A stretch of 21,070 nucleotides of DNA from the NCBI GenBank assembly GCA_903895005.1, contig CAITSH010000145.1, positions 1 to 21,070 on the forward strand, in the 5' to 3' direction. Numbering within the stretch: the stretch's first letter is position 1; each line of letters begins with the position of its first letter. A program made the position numbers and the translations under genes. The stretch comes from an uncultured Pseudomonadota bacterium (lineage in GTDB: Bacteria > Pseudomonadota > Gammaproteobacteria > Burkholderiales > SG8-39). Shown here piece after piece: positions 9,197 to 15,950 of this stretch. The notes beneath the pieces are model-generated. The model was not told the DNA's origin. It did no database searches and was given only the letters and a program-made list of their open reading frames with translations.

Positions 9197-9618
9197 TTGA
9201 GTATGACCTCCGCAACAAGCCGCTCGATTGACTCGCCACGCAATTCAAACATCAGTTCCCAGCGCCCCGGCATGTGAAACATCAGGCCGTCGGCAAGGTA
9301 GCGTCCCCCGCCCTCGCTTTTTACGCTCGCCTTATAGTTCATGCCGTGACGATGCTCGGGCATTTGCGCATCAATGCGCAAGTCCGTCGGCGCTGCTGCT
9401 CCGGACTTGGGGCAAACAACGAAATCAACCGCGAAATGCCGGCCCACGGCAATGCCCGCGGGTTGCGTGCGCCAGGCGACGGTATAGCGCGACGACTCGA
9501 CGGTTGCCGCCCCCTTGAACGCCGGCGTGCAGGCGGACGCCGTGCCGCTCATAACAATACATATCAAGGAAACAACAAGGGCACCGAAGGGACCGAAGGC
9601 CAGCGGGCGCATTATCAT
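9193..9618 (-). CDS. YtkA/FixH-like small exported protein
   Basis: A 141-residue protein with an export signal to about residue 29 (ending TASA, then ACTP). The rest looks like a small beta-sandwich of the YtkA-like/FixH-like type, including PEHRHGMNY and a late MPGRWEL segment characteristic of that family. The His/Met-rich PEHRHGM and MFHMPG stretches could bind a metal such as copper; this is inference. It overlaps both neighbours by ATGA junctions (amidohydrolase upstream at 9615-9618, di-haem peroxidase downstream), so the three products are probably made in linked amounts. A role as periplasmic partner or metal chaperone of the peroxidase is plausible but unproven. Confidence 0.75.
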   Translation of the reverse strand: MIMRPLAFGPFGALVVSLICIVMSGTASACTPAFKGAATVESSRYTVAWRTQPAGIAVGRHFAVDFVVCPKSGAAAPTDLRIDAQMPEHRHGMNYKASVKSEGGGRYLADGLMFHMPGRWELMFELRGESIERLVAEVILK

Positions 9619-10547
9619 GGTTTCAGGATTCCGAGAAGCGCATCGCCATTCTTATAAGCAATACGCTCGGCAATTTCAGGCGGCAAGTCGGCAAGCCAGG
9701 CGCGCGACCAGGAGGCGTGTTCGGGGATGTAGTGCCAGCGCTCGGGAACATAGGTGTCGGTGCCCAGCAAAAACCGGTCCGGGAATTCGGTGAACGCGGC
9801 GCGCCAGTCGGCACTGACCTTGCCGCCGGAGGCCTGGTCACTGCGAAACGCGAGGTCGCTCCACAGGTTCTTGTGCTTGCGCAGCATCTCGCGCACCTGC
9901 TCCGGTCGTGCAAAACCAGAGTGCGCCCACAAGACCCGCGCTTCCGGCCACTGCTTGTAGATGCGTTCGATTGCATCGACATCAGAGTGCGCGTGCAGCA
10001 GAAGCTTGTACTGCTTTGACAGTTCAATCATGCGGCGCGGGACCGGCAAATCGGCGTCTGCCCCGTACAGGTGGAACTCGCCCATCGCCACGTACTTGTA
10101 GCGCTTCAGCCGGTCTTCGATGTAAGTGATGATTGCGGGCTCGCGCGTCCAGCCGGCGGTATCGGCGCGGGTGCGATAGGGTCGCAACGACGAGAGCACG
10201 ATCTCCGGGGCCTCGGCGATAAGCTTCTGGTTGCCCTCATCGTTGGAGCTCGACACGAGGGCGCGCTTGATCCCGGATTTACGCAGGATCGCGGCGGCGT
10301 CCTTTGGCGGCAACACGTCCACGGCATCGTGGCTGTAATGAATATGTGCGTCGAACACCGGCAGGTCGGCGGCCGTTGCCGCTGAAGGGACCGTACAGCC
10401 TGCAATCACGAATCCAAGCAAGGCGAGACGGACGGGTCTGGTTGCGTCAACGTCCAGAAGCACGTCGCGAAAAAGTGTAAGCATGTGTGTCACCCGTGTA
10501 TCCAAGCGTAAGTCGCGCAAGAACTGGTAAATCTTCTGTGAATTCAC
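9615..10547 (-). CDS. Amidohydrolase-family (TIM-barrel) protein, probably exported
   Basis: A 310-residue frame from a GTG at 10545-10547. It contains FDAHIH (65-70), the D-x-H-x-H metal motif that opens amidohydrolase barrels, and later HAHSD, LWAHSG and GTDTY segments typical of the amidohydrolase-2 group. Near residues 42-51 the stretch ALLGFVIAGC resembles a lipoprotein signal and lipobox (Cys51), so the mature protein may be a lipoprotein or periplasmic. The start is uncertain: an internal ATG at 10484 (residue 22) gives a shorter leader, and neither start has a strong ribosome site. First gene of a coupled operon with the YtkA-like protein and di-haem peroxidase. The substrate is unknown. 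Confidence 0.85.
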   Translation of the reverse strand: MNSQKIYQFLRDLRLDTRVTHMLTLFRDVLLDVDATRPVRLALLGFVIAGCTVPSAATAADLPVFDAHIHYSHDAVDVLPPKDAAAILRKSGIKRALVSSSNDEGNQKLIAEAPEIVLSSLRPYRTRADTAGWTREPAIITYIEDRLKRYKYVAMGEFHLYGADADLPVPRRMIELSKQYKLLLHAHSDVDAIERIYKQWPEARVLWAHSGFARPEQVREMLRKHKNLWSDLAFRSDQASGGKVSADWRAAFTEFPDRFLLGTDTYVPERWHYIPEHASWSRAWLADLPPEIAERIAYKNGDALLGILKP

Positions 10548-10548
10548 A
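10537..10548. promoter_or_regulatory. 12-bp palindrome in the divergent promoter region (candidate operator)
   Basis: TGTGAATTCACA is a perfect 12-base palindrome in the gap between the minus-strand amidohydrolase operon and the plus-strand small-protein genes. It covers the candidate GTG start of the amidohydrolase. Two further direct GTGAAT copies follow at 10580 and 10591, one helical turn apart. This arrangement could bind a dimeric regulator. It is not a normal CRP site, which has six bases between TGTGA and TCACA rather than two. Confidence 0.4.
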
Positions 10549-10612
10549 CCAAGCCAGCGTCCAATGGGGGCCGGACATCGTGAATCTCAGGTGAATTTCA
10601 AAGGAGGATACC

Positions 10613-10756
10613 ATGCACGTGCTGCTCATTTCAGCCATCGCCGTGCTCAGTACAAGCGTACTGGGACTGACGTTTTTCTGGCTCTTCCGTTCGGACAAAC
10701 TGCGCCGGGCCGCGTACACGGAAAAACACGCCAAATTTTACCGTTGGGATGATTAG
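10613..10756 (+). CDS. 47-residue single-pass membrane protein
   Basis: ATG at 10613, stop TAG at 10754-10756. An almost ideal ribosome site, AAAGGAGG, lies 5 bases upstream. The product begins MHVLLISAIAVLS and stays hydrophobic to about residue 25 (TFFWLF), then turns strongly basic (RSDKLRR), which fits one membrane span with a cytoplasmic basic tail; it ends FYRWDD. No family is recognised. It lies 87 bases before the heptad-repeat protein gene and is divergent from the amidohydrolase operon. At this length it is easily missed by gene callers. Confidence 0.7.
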   Translation: MHVLLISAIAVLSTSVLGLTFFWLFRSDKLRRAAYTEKHAKFYRWDD

Positions 10757-10843
10757 CACGCCACCACCGAGGTCAACGGCCTGAACCCGGGCGCGTTAAT
10801 TACACAGCATCACCCTTAAACAGCAGAACCAAAGGAGACAGAC

Positions 10844-11191
10844 ATGAAACGCACCCTGATCGCGCTCAGCACGCTAGCTCTTACCTTCGCATTCGGCACC
10901 GCCTTCGCGCAAGCGCCGGCTCCGGCGGCCAAGGCGCCCAATCCGATGGTGCAGGCTGACCGCAAGGAATTGCAGGCAGACCGTGAAAAGCTCAAGGCCG
11001 ACAAGGCGGTCATCGCAGCCGACAAACAAAAACTGCAAAGCGACAAGGCCGCCGGCAACATGGACGCGGTCAAGGCCGACCGTGCGAAACTCAAGGCCGA
11101 CCATGCGGCCGTGAAAGCGGACAGAAAGGAAATTCATGACGACAAGGTGAAGCTGCACGCTGACAAGAAGGCGGCCAAAGCAGCCAAATAA
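10844..11191 (+). CDS. Exported heptad-repeat (coiled-coil) protein
   Basis: A 115-residue protein with a textbook signal peptide (cleavage likely after AFA, residues 20-22). After a short Pro/Ala linker, almost the whole mature protein is a seven-residue repeat of the form A-D-(R/K)-x-x-(L/I/V)-x, about ten copies (ADRKELQ, ADREKLK, ADKQKLQ, ADRAKLK and so on), with one break near residues 66-75 (SDKAAGNMDAVK). This should form a long, highly charged alpha-helical coiled coil in the periplasm. No enzyme function is expected; a structural, binding or stress role is possible. An AAAGGAG ribosome site precedes the ATG, and an intrinsic terminator follows the stop. Confidence 0.85.
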   Translation: MKRTLIALSTLALTFAFGTAFAQAPAPAAKAPNPMVQADRKELQADREKLKADKAVIAADKQKLQSDKAAGNMDAVKADRAKLKADHAAVKADRKEIHDDKVKLHADKKAAKAAK

Positions 11192-11208
11192 GTACGCAGC
11201 CAGGGACC

Positions 11209-11241
11209 AAACCGGGACGCCATGCCGTCCCGGTTTTTTTT
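11209..11241 (+). terminator. Intrinsic terminator after the heptad-repeat gene
   Basis: An 11-bp perfect stem (AAACCGGGACG / CGTCCCGGTTT) with a 6-base loop runs into eight T residues at 11234-11241. It starts 18 bases after the upstream stop codon. It should separate the small-protein genes from the downstream phosphatase-family gene. Confidence 0.93.
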
Positions 11242-11285
11242 GGCACAAACGAAACCCGTCTGCGCGGTACTGTAAAATCAGGTGC

Positions 11286-11915
11286 ATGACCGATACACGA
11301 ATCATTGCCATTCGCCACGGCGAAACCGAATGGAACCTCAAGGGCTGCTTCCAGGGACACAAGGACAGTGCGCTCTCCGCGCTTGGGCGCAGACAGGCCG
11401 CGGCGGTGGGGCGGCGGCTTTCACGCGAGCCCTTTGATGTTATCTATTCGAGCGACCTTGGCCGCGCCCTGGATACGGCCGGTGCCATCGCCAGCCTGAG
11501 CGGTCACACGATCCGGCCCGATGCGCAGCTGCGTGAGCGAAATTTTGGCGTGCTTGAGGGGCTGACCGAGGCGGAGATCATCGCAGCCCACGGCGATACC
11601 CTGGAACGGCTGCGCCGCCCCGAACCGGACTTTCGCATCCCGGATGGCGAAAGCCTGCGCGAAGCCTACGATCGCTGCGTCAGCGCCTTCACCCGCCTGG
11701 CCGGTTTGCATCCGGGCGAAACCATCGTGGTGGTGTGCCATGGCGGTGTGCTTGCACATCTTTATCAGCACGCAACCGCTTCTCCCCTCGATACGCCACG
11801 CAATTTCTCGGTACATAACGCCAGCATCAACCGCTTTGAATTTGCAGGCGGACGACTGGGGCTCGTTTCCTGGGGCGATATCGCCCACCTCGAAGAAACC
11901 AATGCCTCGGGTTAA
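11286..11915 (+). CDS. Histidine phosphatase superfamily enzyme (phosphoglycerate-mutase-like)
   Basis: A 209-residue single-domain protein. The family signature is intact: R10-H11-G12-E13-T14 with His11 as the phospho-acceptor, a second conserved His152 in VVCHGGVL, and partners R60 and E84. Length and motifs fit the GpmB/CobC-type branch of cofactor-independent broad phosphatases rather than the classical glycolytic mutase. The substrate cannot be named from sequence. The start at 11286 has only a short AGGTG upstream. It begins 45 bases after the terminator; a TAAAAT at 11273-11278 could be its -10 box, which would leave almost no leader. It is read in the same direction as the amidohydrolase gene 147 bases downstream. 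Confidence 0.93.
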   Translation: MTDTRIIAIRHGETEWNLKGCFQGHKDSALSALGRRQAAAVGRRLSREPFDVIYSSDLGRALDTAGAIASLSGHTIRPDAQLRERNFGVLEGLTEAEIIAAHGDTLERLRRPEPDFRIPDGESLREAYDRCVSAFTRLAGLHPGETIVVVCHGGVLAHLYQHATASPLDTPRNFSVHNASINRFEFAGGRLGLVSWGDIAHLEETNASG

Positions 11916-12003
11916 ATGCGAACCGACGATGCCTTCGCGAACATCCTTTGCGCTTCCCGGCAACGGCGAGGGACGGGTCCAATCGCACATACCCGCATTC
12001 CTC

Positions 12004-12032
12004 TTGCCCTGACGGGTTCACGGCTTTAAAGT
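12004..12032 (+). promoter_or_regulatory. Possible sigma-70 promoter for the ACMSD-like gene
   Basis: TTGCCC (12004-12009) and TAAAGT (12027-12032) are separated by 17 bases, about 30 bases before the ATG at 12063. The match is moderate and was found by eye. The downstream ATG has no obvious ribosome site. Confidence 0.25.
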
Positions 12033-12062
12033 CCCGACTCCAACGCACTCACGACCGCCAAC

Positions 12063-13076
12063 ATGAAAATCGACCTCTACAACCACGTCATGCCAGCCGC
12101 CTACCTGGAGTTGATGAAAACGCACTCCAAGGACCAGGGTATCGTCAAGCGCATGTCCAGCCTGCGCATGCTCTGGGATATCGAGGCGCGCGTGGCCATG
12201 CTCGATGAGAAATTTCCGGATGTGCAGCAGGTGCTTACGCTCTCCCTGCCGGCACCCGACTCGCTCGGTGGCCCCGACCTGTCGCCGGAATTCGCGCGCG
12301 TTGCCAACGACGGCATGGCCGAGATGGTGCGCAAATGGCCGAAAAAATTCCCGGCATTTATCGCCTCGCTGCCGATGAACAACGTGCCGGCTGCACTGGA
12401 GGAAATGGACCGCGCAATAAACAAGCTAGGCGCACGCGGCGTACAGATCTGCACCAGCGTCAATGGCAAACCCATGGACGAGCCGGAATTTTTCCCGGTA
12501 TTCGAGCGCGTGACGCGTCACCACAAGCTGCCCGTTTTCATGCACCCGGTGCGCCCGGGTTCGCGCCCGGACTACCCGACCGAGCAAGCATCCAAGTACG
12601 AGATATGGCAGGTGCTGGGCTGGCCCTACGAAACCAGCGTTGCGATGGCGCGCTTCGTGTTCTCCGGCCTGCTGGAAAAACTTCCGGACCTGCGTCTGAT
12701 CACGCACCACTGCGGCGCAATGATCCCCTTCCTGTCCGGACGCGCCGAAACCCTTTGGGCACAGCTTGGCGCACGCAGCGCCGACGGCAGCGACGCCGAG
12801 ATCCTCAAGCGCATGAGCAAGAAGCCGATCGATTACTTCAAGATGTTCTACGCAGACACGGTACTGGGTGGATCAGCATCCGCCTTGCGCTGCGGCATCG
12901 ACTTTTTCGGTATCGACAAGATCGTGTTCGCCAGCGACTGCCCCTTCGATCCTGAGAACGGCCCGATGTTCATACGAGAGGGCATACGCTCTATAGAGGA
13001 CCTTGACCTCTCGGAAGATGACAAACGCAAGATTTATTTTGGCAATGCGCTCAGGCTTTTAGATCTAAAAGCATGA
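12063..13076 (+). CDS. ACMSD-like amidohydrolase / decarboxylase family protein (intact copy)
   Basis: A 337-residue amidohydrolase-2 barrel of the aminocarboxymuconate-semialdehyde/resorcylate decarboxylase type. Recognisable metal or catalytic positions are H161 (FMHPVRPG), H216 (LITHHCG) and D292 (FASDCPFDP). The N-terminal motif reads IDLYNHVMP, so the first His of the usual H-x-H metal pair is Tyr6, with His8 kept. It is therefore probably a hydrolase or decarboxylase acting on a carboxylated aromatic or semialdehyde, with an altered metal site; the substrate is unknown. Its 3' end overlaps the convergent diguanylate cyclase by 26 bases through an 18-bp palindrome. Its C-terminal half is duplicated at 14288-14798. 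Confidence 0.92.
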   Translation: MKIDLYNHVMPAAYLELMKTHSKDQGIVKRMSSLRMLWDIEARVAMLDEKFPDVQQVLTLSLPAPDSLGGPDLSPEFARVANDGMAEMVRKWPKKFPAFIASLPMNNVPAALEEMDRAINKLGARGVQICTSVNGKPMDEPEFFPVFERVTRHHKLPVFMHPVRPGSRPDYPTEQASKYEIWQVLGWPYETSVAMARFVFSGLLEKLPDLRLITHHCGAMIPFLSGRAETLWAQLGARSADGSDAEILKRMSKKPIDYFKMFYADTVLGGSASALRCGIDFFGIDKIVFASDCPFDPENGPMFIREGIRSIEDLDLSEDDKRKIYFGNALRLLDLKA

Positions 13077-14073
13077 CCGGCGTGGGACAACTCGCCGTCG
13101 AGCAACCTTTACGCCATTCCGAACCGACATAGCCGCTATCGCATAGTTCGCCGAAGGCTTCCACCCGGTTCCGCCCCTTTCGTTTGGCGCAATACAGGCT
13201 CCTGTCGGCCTGATCGATCAGTTCGCCTCCACCATCATCATCATTGACCGGATAGGCGAAGCTGACTCCGGCACTGATGGTCAGCTGCCGGTTATCGCCG
13301 AACCTGAACCCGAGTGTAAAAACCGCCTCGCGAATGCGATTGGCGATGACTACCGCCTCCTCGAACGGCGTGTTGGCGAGCACAACCACGAACTCCTCTC
13401 CGCCGTAGCGCGCCGCGAGGTCTGTCGGACGTTTGGTGAACTGGCCAAGAATGCCTGCGATCTGGCGAAGGCAGGCGTCGCCTGCGGCATGTCCCAGCGC
13501 GTCATTGAGCATCTTGAAATGATCCACGTCCAGCATGATGACACTTATCGGCAGGTGCTGACGCAACGCGCGGCGCCGCTCATTGCTCAAAAATGCGTCA
13601 AGGCGGCGACGATTGGCCAGGCCGGTCAGCGGATCGGTCACGCTCAGCGCCTCAAGTTCCTCTTCGGCAATTTTGCGGGAGGTGATGTCGGTGTGCGAGA
13701 TGAGGTAACTTCGCGCCCCCTCGCCTTTCATGGTCGCAATGCGCATCATGAACCAGCGCCGAATACGCTTGCTGTGACACGGATATTCGGCCGAGAATTC
13801 GTCGCTGCTGCCGGATATGACCCGCCTGATACCTTCGGCAACCCCGTCTATTTTCGGATCCCTATCGTTGCCTCCAGTATCGCAAACCTGCAGGTAATTT
13901 TTTCCCCGCCAATCATAGCTGCTCGGCATGCCGTTGCTGGCACCAAAAGCGGTCCAGGCAGCGTTGACGTGAATGATCTCACCCGCCGAGTCGATCACGG
14001 CGATCTGATGGTCAAGGGAATCCAGGACAGATTCGAAGAAGGATGCACTTTCCGTCCGCGGGCTAGGAAACAT
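13051..14073 (-). CDS. PAS-GGDEF diguanylate cyclase (copy 1)
   Basis: A 340-residue protein from the ATG at 14073. This start is preferred because GAAGGAG lies 8 bases before it; two upstream in-frame ATGs (14118, 14097) lack good ribosome sites. A PAS domain spans about residues 15-130, ending with the PAC-like SHTDITSRK. The GGDEF domain follows (SVTDPLTGLANRR onward) with the active site GGEEF at 224-228. The product-inhibition I-site RxxD (RPTD, 215-218) is present five residues before it. It should make c-di-GMP from two GTP in the cytoplasm in response to a PAS-sensed signal. There is no membrane segment. The 3' end overlaps the convergent amidohydrolase. A sigma-28-like promoter lies about 150 bases upstream. 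It is a paralogue of the cyclase at 14825-15907. Confidence 0.95.
   Translation of the reverse strand: MFPSPRTESASFFESVLDSLDHQIAVIDSAGEIIHVNAAWTAFGASNGMPSSYDWRGKNYLQVCDTGGNDRDPKIDGVAEGIRRVISGSSDEFSAEYPCHSKRIRRWFMMRIATMKGEGARSYLISHTDITSRKIAEEELEALSVTDPLTGLANRRRLDAFLSNERRRALRQHLPISVIMLDVDHFKMLNDALGHAAGDACLRQIAGILGQFTKRPTDLAARYGGEEFVVVLANTPFEEAVVIANRIREAVFTLGFRFGDNRQLTISAGVSFAYPVNDDDGGGELIDQADRSLYCAKRKGRNRVEAFGELCDSGYVGSEWRKGCSTASCPTPVMLLDLKA
13055..13072. other. 18-bp perfect palindrome across overlapping convergent gene ends
   Basis: GCTTTTAGATCTAAAAGC is its own reverse complement. It lies where the amidohydrolase (plus) and cyclase copy 1 (minus) overlap, and both are read through it in the equivalent frame, so both proteins end in LLDLKA. 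It has no loop and no flanking T-run beyond its arms. It could act as a binding site or a weak bidirectional terminator. It is absent at the corresponding junction of the second duplicated unit. Confidence 0.9.
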
Positions 14074-14225
14074 GAATTTAACTCCTTCGATCGCCATAAT
14101 CGGGTCTCTACGACCCATCTGATAAAAAGCACGACTCCGTCCGCCGCTGCATCGGAATCGGCCCTGCGATTGCGTCAGGATTGCTCTCAGTGCGAGATCA
14201 AGCCAACTTCACGCGTCAAATAGGG

Positions 14226-14252
14226 GAATCGGCAGTTTTAGGAAAAACTTGA
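14226..14252 (-). promoter_or_regulatory. Sigma-28 (FliA)-type promoter for cyclase copy 1
   Basis: Read on the minus strand, TCAAGTTT (14252-14245), exactly 11 bases, then GCCGATTC (14233-14226). The flagellar sigma-28 consensus is TAAAGTTT-N11-GCCGATAA, so the spacing is exact and 13 of 16 box positions agree. The -10 box ends 153 bases before the preferred ATG at 14073. The same arrangement precedes the paralogous cyclase, which strengthens the call. Confidence 0.75.
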
Positions 14253-14287
14253 GGCCGGCAACCGAAAAAATACCGCAAACGGCCTAC

Positions 14288-14798
14288 GGCTTCCCCGAGC
14301 GAGCAGGCGTCCAAGTGCGAAATCTGGCAGGCACAAGGCTGATCCTACGAGACCAGCGCTGCCATGGCGCGCTTCGTGTTCTCCGGACTGCTGGAAAAAC
14401 TTCCGGACCTGCGTCTGATCACGCACTACTGCGGCGCAGTCGTCCCCTTCCTGTCTGGCCGTGCCGAAACCCTGTGGTCACAGCTTGGCGCACGCAGCGC
14501 CGACGGCAGCGACGCCCAGATCCTCAAGCGCATGAGCAAGAAGCCGATCGATTACTTCAAGATTTTCTACGCGGACACGGTAATGGGTGTATCAGCATCC
14601 GCCTTGCGCTGCGGCATCGATTTTTTTGGCATCGACAAGATCGTCTTTGCCAGCGACTGCCCCTTCGACCCGGAAAACGGCCCGATGTTCATCCGCGAAG
14701 GCATACGTTCGATCGAGGACCTGAAACTGTCCGAGGACGACAAGCGCAAGATTTACTTTGGCAACGCGCTGAAGCTCTTGAACATGCCGGCAGGGTAA
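14288..14798 (+). pseudogene. Truncated, TGA-interrupted copy of the ACMSD-like amidohydrolase
   Basis: Corresponds to codons from about 169 to the end of the amidohydrolase at 12063-13076; the N-terminal half is missing. Codon Trp187 of the parent is TGA here (14340-14342). Downstream, an in-frame ATG at 14364 opens 144 codons with no further break, about 90% identical to the parent. The parent's H216, equivalent to the catalytic His of ACMSD-type enzymes, is Tyr here (THYCG). Of the codon differences after 14364 I count about 31 synonymous and 10 non-synonymous, which shows past or present constraint on the protein. No full barrel can form, so an enzyme is unlikely. No ribosome site is seen before 14364. 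Confidence 0.88.
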
Positions 14799-14815
14799 AC
14801 CGGGGACAGACCGGT
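14799..14815. repeat. REP-like hairpin, copy A
   Basis: ACCGG and CCGGT arms enclose the loop GGACAGA, directly after the stop of the amidohydrolase remnant and before the convergent end of cyclase copy 2. A related element with the same loop lies at 15981-16005, so the two flank cyclase copy 2. No REP-associated transposase is seen in the window. Confidence 0.5.
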
Positions 14816-14824
14816 CTCCGTCTC

Positions 14825-15907
14825 CTAAACACTCGCCGGAAGAACCGTACCGACAGCGCCGCCGCCACGCGGGTCGCCAGCGGACTCCACCCGGTTGCGG
14901 CCTTTTCGTTTTGCGCTGTACAGGCTCCTGTCGGCCTGCTCCAGCAGTTCGCCCCAATCCGTGCCGCTTACCGGGTTGACAAAGCCAACCCCGGCACTGA
15001 TGCTCAACTGCCGGCTGACGTCAAGACCGCAGTTCAGTCTCAACACCGCTTCGCGGATGCGATTGGCGATGGCCACCGCTTCGACCCGGGGCGTGTTGGC
15101 GAGCACGATGACGAACTCGTCACCACCAAAGCGCGCCGCAAGGTCGGTCGGGCGTTTGGCGAACTGCATGATGATGCCCGCGATATCGCGAAGGCAGGTG
15201 TGACCTGCGGCATGCCCCATCGCGTCGTTGCGTGCCTTGAAATGATCGATGTCGAGCATGATTGCACTCATCGGCAGGTGCTGGGGCTGCGCCCTGCGCC
15301 ACTCGCTGCTCAGAAATGTATTGAGGTGGCGGCGGTTTGCGAGACCGGTCAGCGGGTCGGTTACGCACATTGCCTCGAGTTCCTGCTGGGCGATTTTGCG
15401 CAAAGTGATGTCGGTGTGCGATATCACGTAACAGCGCGGCCCCTCGCGCTTCATGGTGGCAATGCGCATCATGAACCATCGCCGCACCCCCGGGCTGTGG
15501 CACGGATATTCAGCCTCAAACTCAGCGCCGATGCCTGAAATGACCCGCCTGATACCGTCGGCAACCTCTGAGATCTGGAGGTCCTGATGCTCGCCTCCGA
15601 CGTTGCAGACGCCCAGGTAATTGCTTCCGCGCCAATCAAAGCTCGCAGGCATGCCGTTGCTGACGCCAAAGGCAATCCAGCTCTCGTTGACGTGAATAAT
15701 GTCACCGACCGCGTCGATGACGGCGATCTGACTGTCGAGGGAATCCAGGACAGATTCGAATAAAGACGCCGCTTCGGTCTGACGAATGCAAGCAATGCTG
15801 CCACCCCCATCAATCGCCGTAACCGGACATCTACGGACCAATTGTGAACATGCACGGGCGCCAAAAGCTGAAGCGTCGTGACCTGCCCAGCGCGCGAACC
15901 GGGACAT
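14825..15907 (-). CDS. PAS-GGDEF diguanylate cyclase (copy 2)
   Basis: A 360-residue frame, paralogous to copy 1 (roughly 70% identical over PAS and GGDEF by eye). It has a PAS domain at about 50-168, an intact GGDEF active site (261-265) and an RxxD inhibition site (RPTD, 252-255), so an active c-di-GMP synthase is expected. The start is doubtful. The position matching the ATG of copy 1 is ATT here (15794-15796), and its ribosome site has changed from GAAGGAG to a G-rich run. The ATG at 15907 adds 37 poorly conserved residues and lacks a clear ribosome site. Its sigma-28-like promoter ends 44 bases before 15907, or 155 bases before the ATT, almost the copy-1 distance of 153. It is cytoplasmic, with no membrane segment. 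Confidence 0.93.
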   Translation of the reverse strand: MSRFARWAGHDASAFGARACSQLVRRCPVTAIDGGGSIACIRQTEAASLFESVLDSLDSQIAVIDAVGDIIHVNESWIAFGVSNGMPASFDWRGSNYLGVCNVGGEHQDLQISEVADGIRRVISGIGAEFEAEYPCHSPGVRRWFMMRIATMKREGPRCYVISHTDITLRKIAQQELEAMCVTDPLTGLANRRHLNTFLSSEWRRAQPQHLPMSAIMLDIDHFKARNDAMGHAAGHTCLRDIAGIIMQFAKRPTDLAARFGGDEFVIVLANTPRVEAVAIANRIREAVLRLNCGLDVSRQLSISAGVGFVNPVSGTDWGELLEQADRSLYSAKRKGRNRVESAGDPRGGGAVGTVLPASV

Positions 15908-15950
15908 CCCGGCAGGGCGAGGCCACCCCGGATTGAAGCCTCCAGCAGCA

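Larger units (their letters stand above)
12568..14253. repeat. Tandem duplication, unit 1 (amidohydrolase C-terminal half + cyclase + promoter)
   Basis: This 1.69-kb block is repeated in direct orientation at 14288-15978. The offset is about 1719 at the amidohydrolase end and 1725 at the promoter end. Homology covers the amidohydrolase from about codon 169, the convergent PAS-GGDEF gene, its leader and its sigma-28-like promoter. Boundaries are approximate. Confidence 0.85.

Noticed and set aside
7874..9277. 467-codon plus-strand open frame opposite the peroxidase gene
   Set aside because: It is antisense to a gene with clear haem motifs, and its translation shows no domain; a typical shadow frame in GC-rich DNA.
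14155..14162. Second GCCGATTC in the leader of cyclase copy 1
   Set aside because: The sequence 11 bases upstream (ATCCTGAC) does not resemble a sigma-28 -35 box.
14249..15538. 429-codon plus-strand open frame across the second duplicated unit
   Set aside because: It overlaps the amidohydrolase remnant in another frame and is antisense to cyclase 2; it has no recognisable domain.
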